Below, piece by piece: positions 47,679 through 55,934 of a stretch of 64,000 nt of DNA. Source of the DNA: Thermoleophilia bacterium SCSIO 60948 (GTDB lineage: Bacteria; Actinomycetota; Thermoleophilia; Solirubrobacterales; 70-9). The stretch is taken from the NCBI GenBank assembly GCA_021496505.1, contig CP053031.1, forward strand, positions 806,001-870,000. The letters are read 5' to 3'. The notes below the pieces were generated by a model. The model saw only the letters and a program-made list of their open reading frames with translations. It did not search any database and had not been told where the DNA came from. A program made the translations under genes and the position numbers. The first letter of the stretch is position 1. Each line of letters opens with the position of its first letter.

Positions 47679-48734
47679 GTGCCCGCCGTCGGCAGGCTCG
47701 AGATCGAGGTTCGGCCGCCTTGGCCCTACCGGCTGCCGAGCCATGGTGGCGGCGACGGGGTGCTGCGGATCTCTCCGACGACCGTCGGGCGGCTGATGCA
47801 CGTCGGCGACACGGCGATCCTGGTCCTCGCCTGGCAATGCCGCGACGGGCGGGTCGGCCTGCGGGCCAGCGGCGAGGCGAGTCGCGAGCAGCTCGAGCTG
47901 GCGATCGAGCGGATGCGCTTCGCGATCTGCGTCGACGACGACCTCTCGGATTTCAAGGCCGCGTTCGGGTCGCACCCGCTGATCCGCCCGGCGCTGGCGA
48001 GCCGGCCTTGGAAGCGCCCGAAGCGGCGCGTCTGGCCATGGGAGGCGCTCGCCTGGGCGATCACCGAGCAGCTGATCGAGTCCACGCGCGCGGCGGCGAT
48101 CCAGCGCCGGATCGTCGGCCGCTACGGCCGCTTCATGAGCGAGGGCCAGACCCGCTCACGGCTCGCCGAGCGACCGAGTCCCGAGGCGTTCGTCAGCGGA
48201 CGTGTCGACCGCCGGTTCCGCGACGGGTCCGCGCGCGGGAGCCGCGACCCGGCCCGGCGCAGCCGCCGCCGCGCCTCGCGCGGGCCCTGGACCTACTCGG
48301 ACGTTCCGTGCCCGACGACCGTGTCCGGGCTCTCGCCCGCCGAGCTCGTCAGCCTGGACCTCTCGGCGGCTCGGTCGCTGGCGATGATCAAGTGCGCGAA
48401 GGAGGTTGCGACCGGCCGCGCCGACCCCGGGGACCCGGCCTTCGACGCCCGCTTCCTTCGGATCTCGGAGATCGGCCCCTGGACGCTCCAGTGTCTCGGG
48501 ATGTTCGGCCGCGGAGAGCCCGATTCGCTGCCCGCCGGCGACCTCGCCTACGTCAAGCTCGTCGGCCACCTCGCGGGGCTGGGTCGTCGCGCCACGGTCG
48601 CCGAGGTCGACGAGTTCTTCGCCCCCTTCGCGCCCTACAGGGGACTCGCGGGCATGTTCATGCTCTCGAGCGCGGCGAGGTCGCTGAGTGAGGCCGGGCC
48701 GCTGCCTCTCGCGCCCGACGCCCTCGCCGCCTAG
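47679..48734 (+). CDS. AlkA-like DNA-3-methyladenine glycosylase (HhH-GPD)
   Basis: 351 residues from GTG. An N-terminal AlkA-type beta domain (~1-95) precedes the helical HhH-GPD core with WPWEALAWAITEQLIE and the helix-hairpin-helix RISEIGPWTLQCLGMFGRGEPDSLPAGDLAYVK, whose GDL aspartate is the catalytic position. It should flip and excise alkylated purines. An Arg/Ser-rich, probably disordered insert of about 25 residues (near 183-207) interrupts the core. The usual transferase/Ada partners are absent. Convergent with the transporter operon, 4 bases apart. Confidence 0.8.
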   Translation: MPAVGRLEIEVRPPWPYRLPSHGGGDGVLRISPTTVGRLMHVGDTAILVLAWQCRDGRVGLRASGEASREQLELAIERMRFAICVDDDLSDFKAAFGSHPLIRPALASRPWKRPKRRVWPWEALAWAITEQLIESTRAAAIQRRIVGRYGRFMSEGQTRSRLAERPSPEAFVSGRVDRRFRDGSARGSRDPARRSRRRASRGPWTYSDVPCPTTVSGLSPAELVSLDLSAARSLAMIKCAKEVATGRADPGDPAFDARFLRISEIGPWTLQCLGMFGRGEPDSLPAGDLAYVKLVGHLAGLGRRATVAEVDEFFAPFAPYRGLAGMFMLSSAARSLSEAGPLPLAPDALAA

Positions 48735-48738
48735 TTGC

Positions 48739-49758
48739 TCAGTCGGGCAGGAGGTCGTTCGTCAGCAGGTCGGATGCCGGCGGCGCCTCAGAGATCAGGC
48801 CGCGGTCGGCCATGAATTCGGCGAACGCCTCCCACTCGCCGGGGTCCATCTCGCCCCAGCGCTCGCCGGACTGGGCGAGCAGCGGCAGCGTCGCGCGGGT
48901 CTGGGCGAGGGTCAGGCGAGGGTCGAGCCCGTCGGACTCTGAGACGACGAGCTCGGACGCGCGCTCGGGATCCTCGGCGGCGGCCTGGCTCGCCTCCTCG
49001 AGCGCCCCCAGGAACGCCTCGATTCGCGCCGGGTCCGACTCGAGGCGCTCCTCGCTCGCGACGAGGATCAGCTCGTCGTAGGTCGGCACGCCGAGCTCGT
49101 CGACCGGCCGCACGATCGGGTCCTCGCCGCGCTCGGCGAGCTCGACGCCCTCGATGTTCGCGAACGCTCCCAGCGTCGCCTCGGCGCGCCCGGCGAGCAG
49201 CGCGGGCTGGAGGTTGAAGCCGACGTCGACCTGCTCGACCGAATCGGGCGGGACGCCGCCGTCGGCGAGGATGGCCTCGAGGAACGCGTCCTGGTAGGCG
49301 ATCCCGGCCGTCGCCACCGTCTTGCCCTCGAGCTCGGAGGCGTCCTCGACCGGGTCGGAGGGCAGCGAGATGACCGACGTGAGCGGTTCGGCGACGAGCG
49401 CGCCGACCGCGACGACGGGGAGCCCCTGCTCGCGCGCGAGCAACAGCTCGGGCTCGTAGGAGATCGCCAGGTCGACCTGTCCGGCCGCGACCTGGCGGAT
49501 CGGCGCCGAGGGATCGGAGGGAACCTGAGGATCGACGTCGAGGCCGGCGCGCTCGAAGAAGCCGCCCTCGACGCCGGTCAGGATCCCGGCGTGGTCGGGG
49601 TTGACGTAGAAGTCAAGCGCGAGCTCGAACGGTTCACCACTCTGCCCGCCCGGGCCGGCGGTCTCGTCCTCGCCTCCGCACGCCGCGAGCGAGCCGGCGG
49701 CGAGCAGCGCGGCGGCGAGCGCCGCGGTCGCGAGCCGGGCTACGGGCTTGGGTCTCAT
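48739..49758 (-). CDS. Thiamine-precursor ABC transporter, NMT1/THI5-like binding lipoprotein (ThiY-like)
   Basis: 339 residues. Lipobox GSLAAC (Cys near residue 27), then an NMT1/THI5 substrate-binding fold: ELALDFYVNPDHAGILTGVEGGFFERAGLDV in two strands, QVAAGQVDLAISYEPELLLAREQGLPVVAVGAL and GKTVATAGIAYQDAFLEAIL. ThiY-type proteins bind N-formyl-aminopyrimidine, a thiamine breakdown product. The TPP riboswitch ahead of the operon supports this over sulfonate or nitrate. Its ATG overlaps the permease stop by four bases. Last gene of the three. Confidence 0.87.
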   Translation of the reverse strand: MRPKPVARLATAALAAALLAAGSLAACGGEDETAGPGGQSGEPFELALDFYVNPDHAGILTGVEGGFFERAGLDVDPQVPSDPSAPIRQVAAGQVDLAISYEPELLLAREQGLPVVAVGALVAEPLTSVISLPSDPVEDASELEGKTVATAGIAYQDAFLEAILADGGVPPDSVEQVDVGFNLQPALLAGRAEATLGAFANIEGVELAERGEDPIVRPVDELGVPTYDELILVASEERLESDPARIEAFLGALEEASQAAAEDPERASELVVSESDGLDPRLTLAQTRATLPLLAQSGERWGEMDPGEWEAFAEFMADRGLISEAPPASDLLTNDLLPD

Positions 49759-50543
49759 CGGATCTCCTCTTCTCGGGCCCAGGGACAGATCAGTCGCTCC
49801 GCGAGGGCGATCGCGCCGTAGAGCGCGAGCGCGAGCGCCGACAGGCAGACGATCGCCGCGAAGACGCGCGCGGTCTGGAGCTGCCCCTGCGCGGTCAGGA
49901 TCAGGTGGCCGAGGCCGGAGCTCGACCCGGCCCACTCCGCGAACACCGCGCCGATCACGGCGACGACGGCGGCGATCCTCAGGCCGCTGAAGACGAACGG
50001 CAGCGCGCTCGGCAACTCGACCCGGCGCAGGATCTGCGCCGGGCTGGCCCGCAGGGTCAGCATCGTCCGCCGCAGGCCGGGGTCGACCGAGCGCAGCCCG
50101 TCGAGGCCGTTGACGGTGATCGGGAAGAAGCAGATCAACGCGACGATCGCCAGCTTCGGCCCGATCCCATAGTCGAACCAGACGACGAGGATCGGCGCGA
50201 TCGCGATGATCGGGATCGTCTGCGAGGCGATCAGCAGCGGCAGGAACGCACGCCGCAGCACGGTCGAGGCATGCAGCGCGAGCGCCGCCCCGAGCCCGAC
50301 GAGGAGCGCGATCGCGAGGCCGAGCACGATCTCGACCGCGGTCACGAGTGAATCCTCGGCGAGCAGCGAGCGATCGACCCACAGCGCCTCGGCGACCTCG
50401 CTCGGCGCCGGGATCAGGAACGGCTCGATGCCGAGCGCGTCGGAGAGGACGTCCCAGCGCGCCGCGAGCTCCCAGGCGCCGAGCAACACGAGGACCGCCG
50501 CGAGCGGCGCGAGGATCCCGAACGCTCGCGACTCGCGGCTCAT
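49755..50543 (-). CDS. Thiamine-precursor ABC transporter permease (ThiX-like)
   Basis: 262 residues with six helices. The BPD-type inner-membrane component has the EAA-loop LRASPAQILRRVELPSALPFVFSGLRIA with the conserved Gly, preceded by FFPITVNGLDGLRSV as in the SsuC/ThiX group. Overlaps by ATGA both the ATPase gene upstream and the binding-protein gene downstream, so the three are translated together. Confidence 0.87.
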   Translation of the reverse strand: MSRESRAFGILAPLAAVLVLLGAWELAARWDVLSDALGIEPFLIPAPSEVAEALWVDRSLLAEDSLVTAVEIVLGLAIALLVGLGAALALHASTVLRRAFLPLLIASQTIPIIAIAPILVVWFDYGIGPKLAIVALICFFPITVNGLDGLRSVDPGLRRTMLTLRASPAQILRRVELPSALPFVFSGLRIAAVVAVIGAVFAEWAGSSSGLGHLILTAQGQLQTARVFAAIVCLSALALALYGAIALAERLICPWAREEEIR

Positions 50544-51346
50544 GCCGAGCCCCCGAGCAACCGGGTGGCACGGGCGCGGAGCGCTGCCAGCTCCGGGTCG
50601 GCCAGCGCCTCGGCGCGCGGGCGAGAGCGTGGGGAGGGGGAGGCGACGAGCTCGATCACGCGGGAGGGCCGCGGCGCCAGGATCGCGACGCGGTCGCAGA
50701 GCAAGAGCGCCTCCTCGACGTCGTGCGTGACGAGCAGGACGGTCGGGCGGCCGAGCGCGGCTGAGCCGAGCTCGCCCGCCAGCCAGTCCTGCATCGAGGC
50801 GCGTGTGATCGCGTCGAGCGCGCCGAACGGCTCGTCGAGCAGCAGGACGGGCTTGCCGGACAGGATGCTGCGGGCGAACGCGACCCGCTGGCGCATCCCG
50901 CCCGACAGCTGTGCCGGGCGCGAGGCCTCGAAGCCCTCGAGGCCGAAGCGCCGCAGGATCTCCGCGGCGCGCTCACGCGCGGCGCGGCGTCGATCGCCGC
51001 CGAACTCGAGCCCGATCGCGGCGTTGGCGGTCGCGTCCGCCCACGGCAGCAGCAGGTCGCTCTGGGGCATCAGTGCGCAGCGCTCCAGGCGCCCGGCGGC
51101 GTCGGATGCGCCGCCGGTCTCGACGCTCCCGGACGTCGGTTCGCGCAGGCCCGCGACCAGCTCGAGCAGCGAGGTCTTGCCACAGCCGGATGGACCGACG
51201 AGACCGACGACCTCACCGGGCGCGACCGACAGCTCGAAGCGGTCGAGGACGTCCGTCCGGCCGAGCCGGAGCGAGGCGTCGATCCGCACGCCGACGCCGT
51301 CGGGGGCGACGGGCTCCAACCTGTCGGACCGGGCGCCGGCCGTCAC
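50540..51346 (-). CDS. Thiamine-precursor ABC transporter ATPase (ThiZ-like)
   Basis: 268 residues. Walker A VGPSGCGKTSLLELVAGL, Q-loop ALMPQSDLLLPWADATANAAIG, signature QLSGGMRQRVAFARSIL, Walker B PVLLLDEPFGALDAITR, switch LLVTHDVEEALLL, all as in nitrate/sulfonate/taurine-type ATPases. First gene of the operon. GTG 51346; the only purine-rich ribosome-binding stretch before it is the closing strand of the TPP riboswitch. Confidence 0.88.
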   Translation of the reverse strand: MTAGARSDRLEPVAPDGVGVRIDASLRLGRTDVLDRFELSVAPGEVVGLVGPSGCGKTSLLELVAGLREPTSGSVETGGASDAAGRLERCALMPQSDLLLPWADATANAAIGLEFGGDRRRAARERAAEILRRFGLEGFEASRPAQLSGGMRQRVAFARSILSGKPVLLLDEPFGALDAITRASMQDWLAGELGSAALGRPTVLLVTHDVEEALLLCDRVAILAPRPSRVIELVASPSPRSRPRAEALADPELAALRARATRLLGGSA

Positions 51347-51352
51347 TCTCGC

Positions 51353-51459
51353 TGCTCTCCCTTCGCGCGCATTACCGCACAGGTTCTGAGGGTCGAGGCC
51401 GGGCGACCGATGGTCGTGGGCCCCATCTCAGCCCGCGTCTCCCGCGAGCACCCCTGGGT
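51353..51459 (-). ncRNA. TPP riboswitch (Thi-box) controlling the thiamine-precursor transporter
   Basis: On the minus strand the conserved TPP core is present in order: AGGGGTGCTC, CGGGCTGAGATGGG (CTGAGA pyrimidine-sensing loop), an optional stem, then CAGAACCTGTGCGGTAATGCGC and GCGAAGGGAGAG (ACCTG..CGG.TAATGC..GCGAAGGGA). The positions of these blocks and the closing stem match the family. It ends 7 bases before the GTG of the ATPase gene, so ligand binding should hide the ribosome binding site. Confidence 0.93.
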
Positions 51460-51468
51460 CGAGCGCCG

Positions 51469-51474
51469 ATGCTA
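51469..51474 (-). promoter_or_regulatory. -10-like box TAGCAT ahead of the TPP riboswitch
   Basis: TAGCAT on the minus strand, placing transcription start at about 51462, a few bases before the first riboswitch stem. Confidence 0.45.
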
Positions 51475-51490
51475 CCGGCGCCCCGCGCCC

Positions 51491-52168
51491 TCAGGCCGCC
51501 GGGGAGACCAGCGCGAGGAAGGCGTCGACGTCGTCGCGGATGTCGTTCGGCGAGTCGTAGATCCGTCGCGCCCCGGCCTCGGTGAGCTCGTCGCGGCCGA
51601 AGCCGCCGGTCATGACCGCCACGCTCGCGATCCCTGCGCGGCCCGCGGACTCGCAGTCCCAGACCGTGTCGCCGAGCATCAGCGCCGGGCGCTGCGAGAG
51701 CTTTTCGAGCGCCGCCTCGACGAGGTCCGGCGCGGGCTTCGAGTCCTCGACGTCGCCCGAGCTGGTCCAGTCGCAGAGCTCGCGGACGCCGAGCAGGTCG
51801 ACGTAGTGCTCGGCCTCGTCGGGCTTGGCCGAGGTCGCGAGGACGATCTCCACCCCCGCCTCGGCGAGCTCGGCGATCAGCTCGGGGGCGCCGGGCAGCG
51901 GGCGGACCTCGTCGATCATCTCGCCGTAGAGCTCGGATTCCGCGTCACGGATCTCGTCCCCCAGCTCGTCCTCGACGTCCTGGCTGGCGACCGATGCGAT
52001 GAGCTTGTCGCTGCCCATTCCGATCGAGCGGTGGAGCCGCCACGCCTCGACCTCGGTCACGCCGCAGCGCTGAAAGGCGCGCCACCAGGCGACGGCGTGG
52101 TGGTAGTTCGTATCGACGAGCGTGCCGTCGATGTCGCAGACGAGAGCCCGTGCGCGCTCGTCGGTCAT
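51491..52168 (-). CDS. HAD-superfamily phosphatase (phosphoglycolate phosphatase-like)
   Basis: 225 residues. Motif I CDIDGTLVDTNYHH (nucleophile Asp near residue 11), a helical cap (WRLHRSIGMGSDKLI), motif II VLATSAKPDE, motif III SKPAPDLVEAAL and motif IV PALMLGDTVWDCESAGRAG. This is a subfamily IA enzyme; substrate unknown. It overlaps the preceding VWA gene by four bases. The motif I has DID rather than DLD, as in several phosphoglycolate phosphatase-like proteins. Confidence 0.85.
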   Translation of the reverse strand: MTDERARALVCDIDGTLVDTNYHHAVAWWRAFQRCGVTEVEAWRLHRSIGMGSDKLIASVASQDVEDELGDEIRDAESELYGEMIDEVRPLPGAPELIAELAEAGVEIVLATSAKPDEAEHYVDLLGVRELCDWTSSGDVEDSKPAPDLVEAALEKLSQRPALMLGDTVWDCESAGRAGIASVAVMTGGFGRDELTEAGARRIYDSPNDIRDDVDAFLALVSPAA

Positions 52169-53535
52169 CGGCTCACCGCGCCGGGCTTGGCGAGCAGGTC
52201 GACGAACTGCTCCAGGTGCTTGGTCGTCCAGCACTCGAGCGAGGCGTCGAGGTAGGGCTCGTAGGCAGACATTCTCGAATCTCCGTAGTTCCAGTAGAGG
52301 CGCGGTTCCGGGTTGAGCCAGAAGGTCCGCGACGATTGCGAAGCGATGCCGCCGAACACCTCGGCGCACGGATCGCGTCCGTTCGTCCGTGCGTCGCCGA
52401 GCACGATCAACGTCGAGCGCGGCCCGAGCTCACCCGAGACCTGTTCGGCGAAGTCGAGCCAGACGCGTCCGTAATCGGTGTACCCGGTCTGATCGGCGAC
52501 ACCGGACTCGCGCGAGATCCGCTCGGAGACGGCGCGGAAGTCGCGCTCGGTCTCGAAGACGTCGGTGACCTCCGCGATCCGCTCGATGAAGACGAAGCTC
52601 CGCAGCTTGCGAAACGAGTCGTGGAGGGCGTGGAGCACGGAGAGGAAGAAGACGCTCGCCGATGTGACCGACGTCGAGACGTCGCAGAGGACGTAGATCT
52701 CCGGCCTCCGCGGGCGCCGGGCTCGGTAGCGCAGGCGCATCGGGACGCCGCCCGTCTCGAGCGAGGAGCGGATCGTGCGCCGGACGTCGACGACGCCGTC
52801 GCGACGCCGGCCGCGCGACTCCGAGCCGACGGTCGCGAGCCGCCGCTTGAGCTGGGCGACGGCGCGGTGGACTGCCGCGAGGTCCTGGGTCGGCGAGGTC
52901 GGAAGCGCGCGGTCGAGGTCCGACAGCGGGCGGCTCGGCGGCAGCTTGCCGGCGCGCTCGATCGCGACGCGCTCGAGCTCGCGCCGCAGGTGGGCCTCGA
53001 AGCGCGCGACCTCCTCGCGGCTGAGCGCCCGCCCGCCCTCGGCCTCCGGTCGCTGGGTGCCGATCTGCAGGCCGAGCCCCCGCCGGATCCGCTGGACATC
53101 GACGCCGACGACCCCAGAGCCCTCGCCGGCGCGTCCGAACGCCGCGAGCGACAGCCGCGCCAGGTCTCGCAGCAGGTCCTCGTCGCCCGCCTCGATCGCC
53201 TCGCGGACCGCATCGCGGAGCGAGGAGAGCTCGACCGACTGGGCGCCCTCGCCGAGCGACGCCGACTCCTCGACGCCCTGGCGCAGCGCCTCGGCCTCGG
53301 CGACGCGGAAGAAGTGGCGGTCGAACAGGCGGTCGAAGACGAGCCGGTCCTCGCGCGACTTGGCGATCGTCGCCGCGAGCGCCTCGCGGAAGGTCGCGGC
53401 CTCGCGCCAGCTGACGACGTCGAGCGCCTCGAAGGCGTCGAGCAGCTCGGCGGTCCCGACGGCGACGCCCTCCGCGCGCAGCTCCTCGCAGAATCCGGTC
53501 AGGCGGGCGGCGATGCCCGCCTCGGCGGCCCGCAT
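52165..53535 (-). CDS. VWA domain protein, CoxE-like
   Basis: 456 residues. The N-terminal helical part (FCEELRAEGVAVGTAELLDAFEAL) and RLVFDRLFDRHFF are typical of the CoxE-like group. The C-terminal von Willebrand A domain has a MIDAS-like VLCDVSTSVTSASVFFLSV (DxSxS, the metal site) and the end LIVLGDARTNGRD. Such proteins work with MoxR ATPases to remodel or load cofactors, e.g. into CO dehydrogenase; no CO dehydrogenase genes are here. TGATG overlap with the MoxR gene. Confidence 0.85.
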   Translation of the reverse strand: MRAAEAGIAARLTGFCEELRAEGVAVGTAELLDAFEALDVVSWREAATFREALAATIAKSREDRLVFDRLFDRHFFRVAEAEALRQGVEESASLGEGAQSVELSSLRDAVREAIEAGDEDLLRDLARLSLAAFGRAGEGSGVVGVDVQRIRRGLGLQIGTQRPEAEGGRALSREEVARFEAHLRRELERVAIERAGKLPPSRPLSDLDRALPTSPTQDLAAVHRAVAQLKRRLATVGSESRGRRRDGVVDVRRTIRSSLETGGVPMRLRYRARRPRRPEIYVLCDVSTSVTSASVFFLSVLHALHDSFRKLRSFVFIERIAEVTDVFETERDFRAVSERISRESGVADQTGYTDYGRVWLDFAEQVSGELGPRSTLIVLGDARTNGRDPCAEVFGGIASQSSRTFWLNPEPRLYWNYGDSRMSAYEPYLDASLECWTTKHLEQFVDLLAKPGAVSR

Positions 53536-54440
53536 CACGTGGCCGGCGAGGGCGCGGCGAGCTTGAGACCGACGCGCTCGGCGACGAGCTCGAGGTCGGT
53601 GCGGTGCTTGACGATGATCGACATCGTCTCGCGGAACGTGTCGCGGTCGATCTCGTCGGCGCCGAGCAGCAGCAGCGAGCGCGCCCAGTCGATCGACTCG
53701 GCGATCGACGGCGGCTTCTTGAGGTCGAGCTCGCGGACCATCGCGACGATCTCGACGACCTTGCGGGCCAGCGACTCGTCGAGCTCCGGCGCGTGCAGGC
53801 GCACGATCTCGATCTCGCGCTCGGCGCTCGGGTAGTCGAGCCAGAGGTAAAGGCAGCGGCGCTTGAGCGCCTCGGTCAGCTCGCGCGAGTTGTTCGAGGT
53901 CAGGACGACGATCGGCTGGGTCCGCGCCGCGTAGACGCCGAGCTCGGGTATCGAGACCTGGAACTCCGACAGCAGCTCGAGCAGCATCGCCTCGAACTCC
54001 TGGTCGGTCTTGTCGATCTCGTCGATCAGCAGGACGACGGGCTCGGGCGAGGCGATCGCGCGCAGCAGCGGCCGCGTCAACAGGAACTCCTCCTCGAAGA
54101 CCTCCGTCTCCGACCCCTCCTCCGCGGCGGCCGCGGCGGCCTGGATGTGGAGCAGCTGCTTGCGGTAGTTCCACTCATAGAGCGCCTTGGCCTCGTCGAG
54201 GCCCTCGTAGCACTGGAGGCGTACGAGCTCACGGCCTCCGACCCTGGCGAGGGCCTTCGCGAGCTCTGTCTTGCCGACGCCCGCCGGGCCCTCGACGAGG
54301 ATCGGCTTGTCGAGGCGCATCGCGAGGTGGGAGATCAGCGCCGCCGCGGGGTCGGCGAGGTAACCGGACTCGCGCAGAGCGGCGGCGAGCGCCGGGACGT
54401 CGGGGGCCTCCGAGCCTGGTGCCTTCTCGAGCTCGCTCAC
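53535..54440 (-). CDS. MoxR-family AAA+ ATPase
   Basis: 301 residues. Walker A VEGPAGVGKTELAKAL (~50-65), the MoxR LQCYEGLDEAKALYEWNY block, Walker B VVLLIDEIDKTDQEFE, sensor 1 IVVLTSNNSRELTEALKRR with the arginine finger, and the C-terminal lid. MoxR ATPases act as chaperones with VWA proteins; the VWA gene follows with overlapping codons, and the HAD gene completes the string. Confidence 0.9.
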   Translation of the reverse strand: MSELEKAPGSEAPDVPALAAALRESGYLADPAAALISHLAMRLDKPILVEGPAGVGKTELAKALARVGGRELVRLQCYEGLDEAKALYEWNYRKQLLHIQAAAAAAEEGSETEVFEEEFLLTRPLLRAIASPEPVVLLIDEIDKTDQEFEAMLLELLSEFQVSIPELGVYAARTQPIVVLTSNNSRELTEALKRRCLYLWLDYPSAEREIEIVRLHAPELDESLARKVVEIVAMVRELDLKKPPSIAESIDWARSLLLLGADEIDRDTFRETMSIIVKHRTDLELVAERVGLKLAAPSPAT

Positions 54441-54526
54441 CGGGCGGAGGCTAGCGGTGGGGTGGGGTCGGGGTCCTCGCGCGCGGCGGTCCGCGATGAT
54501 GGCCTGGTGAGCGCGTGGGTGCGGGG

Positions 54527-54733
54527 ATGAGCTCGGTCTTGCAACTGGCGCAGGTCGCGCAGGATTCGGACGATCTGCTGCCCTACCTGGCGCTGCTGAT
54601 CGCGGGGTTCCTGATCGGCGCCTGGGGTCAGGCGGCGAAGTTCCAGCTCGCGACGGCGATGGGGATCGTGCTGATCATGGCCGCGATCGTCCTGTTCATC
54701 CTGTTCGCGATCCCGCCGCCGCCGCGCAACTAG
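54527..54733 (+). CDS. Hypothetical small two-helix membrane protein
   Basis: 68 residues. Two hydrophobic helices (LLPYLALLIAGFLIGAWGQ, residues ~17-35; ATAMGIVLIMAAIVLFILFAI, ~43-63) and the tail PPPPRN. A GTG at 54515 would add four residues. Alone between the divergent MoxR gene and the convergent ligase gene. It resembles small membrane proteins common in Thermoleophilia but I assign no family. Confidence 0.55.
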   Translation: MSSVLQLAQVAQDSDDLLPYLALLIAGFLIGAWGQAAKFQLATAMGIVLIMAAIVLFILFAIPPPPRN

Positions 54734-54746
54734 ACCCGGCACGCGA

Positions 54747-55934
54747 CTAGCCCGATTCGGGCGGCAACGCGAGGAGCTCGGCTCCGGTCGGCGGCGAATC
54801 GATGGGCGCCGAGGCGAAGCTGTCGGCGAGCGCCCTGACCGCCCCCCGTGGCCCGCCCGAGACCGCCGCATCGCGCTGTCTCGACGAGCCCGAGTAGGTC
54901 GCGAGCTGGAGGACCTTGTCCATGAACTCGGTGCTGCCGAGCCGCTCGGCGAACGGCGCCGCGGCGTCGAGCAGTCGCTCGAGGATCTCGAAGGCCGGCA
55001 CGGGGCGGCTCGTGCCCGGGATCGCGAACCGCGCCGCCATCCCGTCGCGCGTGGCGAGGAAACGGTTCTCGACGAGGACCTCGGTCGCCGCGACGAGGTC
55101 CGGTTCGGCGAATCCGAGCTCGAGCTCGAGCGCGGCGGTCGCCTGTATCAGGGCCGCGATCGCCGCGCTCTCCGCGGCGTGCGCCTGCGAGTCCATGATC
55201 CGCACCTCGACGGTGCCGAGTCGGGGCTGGACGCGCACGTCCCACCACAGGAAGGTCGTGTCAGGGATGACGCCGCTTTGGATCAGCGGTCCGACGGCCG
55301 CGACGTAGCCCGCGTAGCCGTCGAAGCGCGACGGGATGCCGACGCGCGGGAACGCCTGGAAAAGGGGGGTTCGCGACGACGAGAGACCCGAGTCGCGGCC
55401 CTGCCAGAACGGCGAGTTGGCCGACAGCGCGAGCAGCAGGGGGAGGTGGGCGCGGAACTGGTTGGCGAGCCTGATCGCGTCCTCGGCGTCGGGCACGCCG
55501 ACGTGGACGTGGGTCGCGAACGTCGGCTCGCGCCGGGCCAGCTCGCGCATCGAGTCGTGGACCGCCCGGTAGCGGGGCTGCTCGGTGATGACGGTGTCGT
55601 GCCAGGTCGCAAGCGGGTGCGTGCCGGCGCCCGCGGCGCAGAGCCCGTCCGCCTCGAGCTCGGCGAGCAGCAGGGTTCGCAGCTCGCGCAGCTCGACGAA
55701 GGCACCGTAGGCGGTGTCGTGGACGCCCGTCGCGAGCTCGAGCGCCGAGGCGTGGGTCTCGCCGATGATCCGCCCCTGGAGGTCGGGACCGAGCTCGCCG
55801 AGGATCGCGCCCGAGGAGTGGGCCAGCGCCCAGTCGGCGGGGTCGACGAGCATCACCTCCTCCTCGACGCCGAGCGTGTAGGGCTGCGCGCCGGGCGCGG
55901 CTCGCCAGCGCGCCCAGGACGGCAGGTCGCTCAT
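54747..55934 (-). CDS. YbdK-type carboxylate-amine ligase (glutamate-cysteine ligase 2 family)
   Basis: 395 residues. TLGVEEEVMLVD near the N-terminus, then AAGAGTHPLA, THVHVGVPDAEDAI (metal and substrate His), ALSANSPFWQGRDSGLSSSRTPLF, FLWWDVRVQPRLGTVEVRIMDSQ and a final VENRFLATRDGMAARF define the YbdK/GCS2 family of ATP-grasp-like gamma-glutamyl ligases. The true amine substrate is usually unknown. It overlaps the gamma-glutamyl hydrolase gene by four bases, so gamma-glutamyl compounds are likely made and cut by one operon. Confidence 0.88.
   Translation of the reverse strand: MSDLPSWARWRAAPGAQPYTLGVEEEVMLVDPADWALAHSSGAILGELGPDLQGRIIGETHASALELATGVHDTAYGAFVELRELRTLLLAELEADGLCAAGAGTHPLATWHDTVITEQPRYRAVHDSMRELARREPTFATHVHVGVPDAEDAIRLANQFRAHLPLLLALSANSPFWQGRDSGLSSSRTPLFQAFPRVGIPSRFDGYAGYVAAVGPLIQSGVIPDTTFLWWDVRVQPRLGTVEVRIMDSQAHAAESAAIAALIQATAALELELGFAEPDLVAATEVLVENRFLATRDGMAARFAIPGTSRPVPAFEILERLLDAAAPFAERLGSTEFMDKVLQLATYSGSSRQRDAAVSGGPRGAVRALADSFASAPIDSPPTGAELLALPPESG

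Noticed and set aside
52165-54440. Carbon monoxide dehydrogenase accessory genes (CoxD/CoxE)
   Set aside because: MoxR plus VWA pairs are widespread; no coxMSL or molybdenum cofactor genes are in the window, so only the general pair is annotated.
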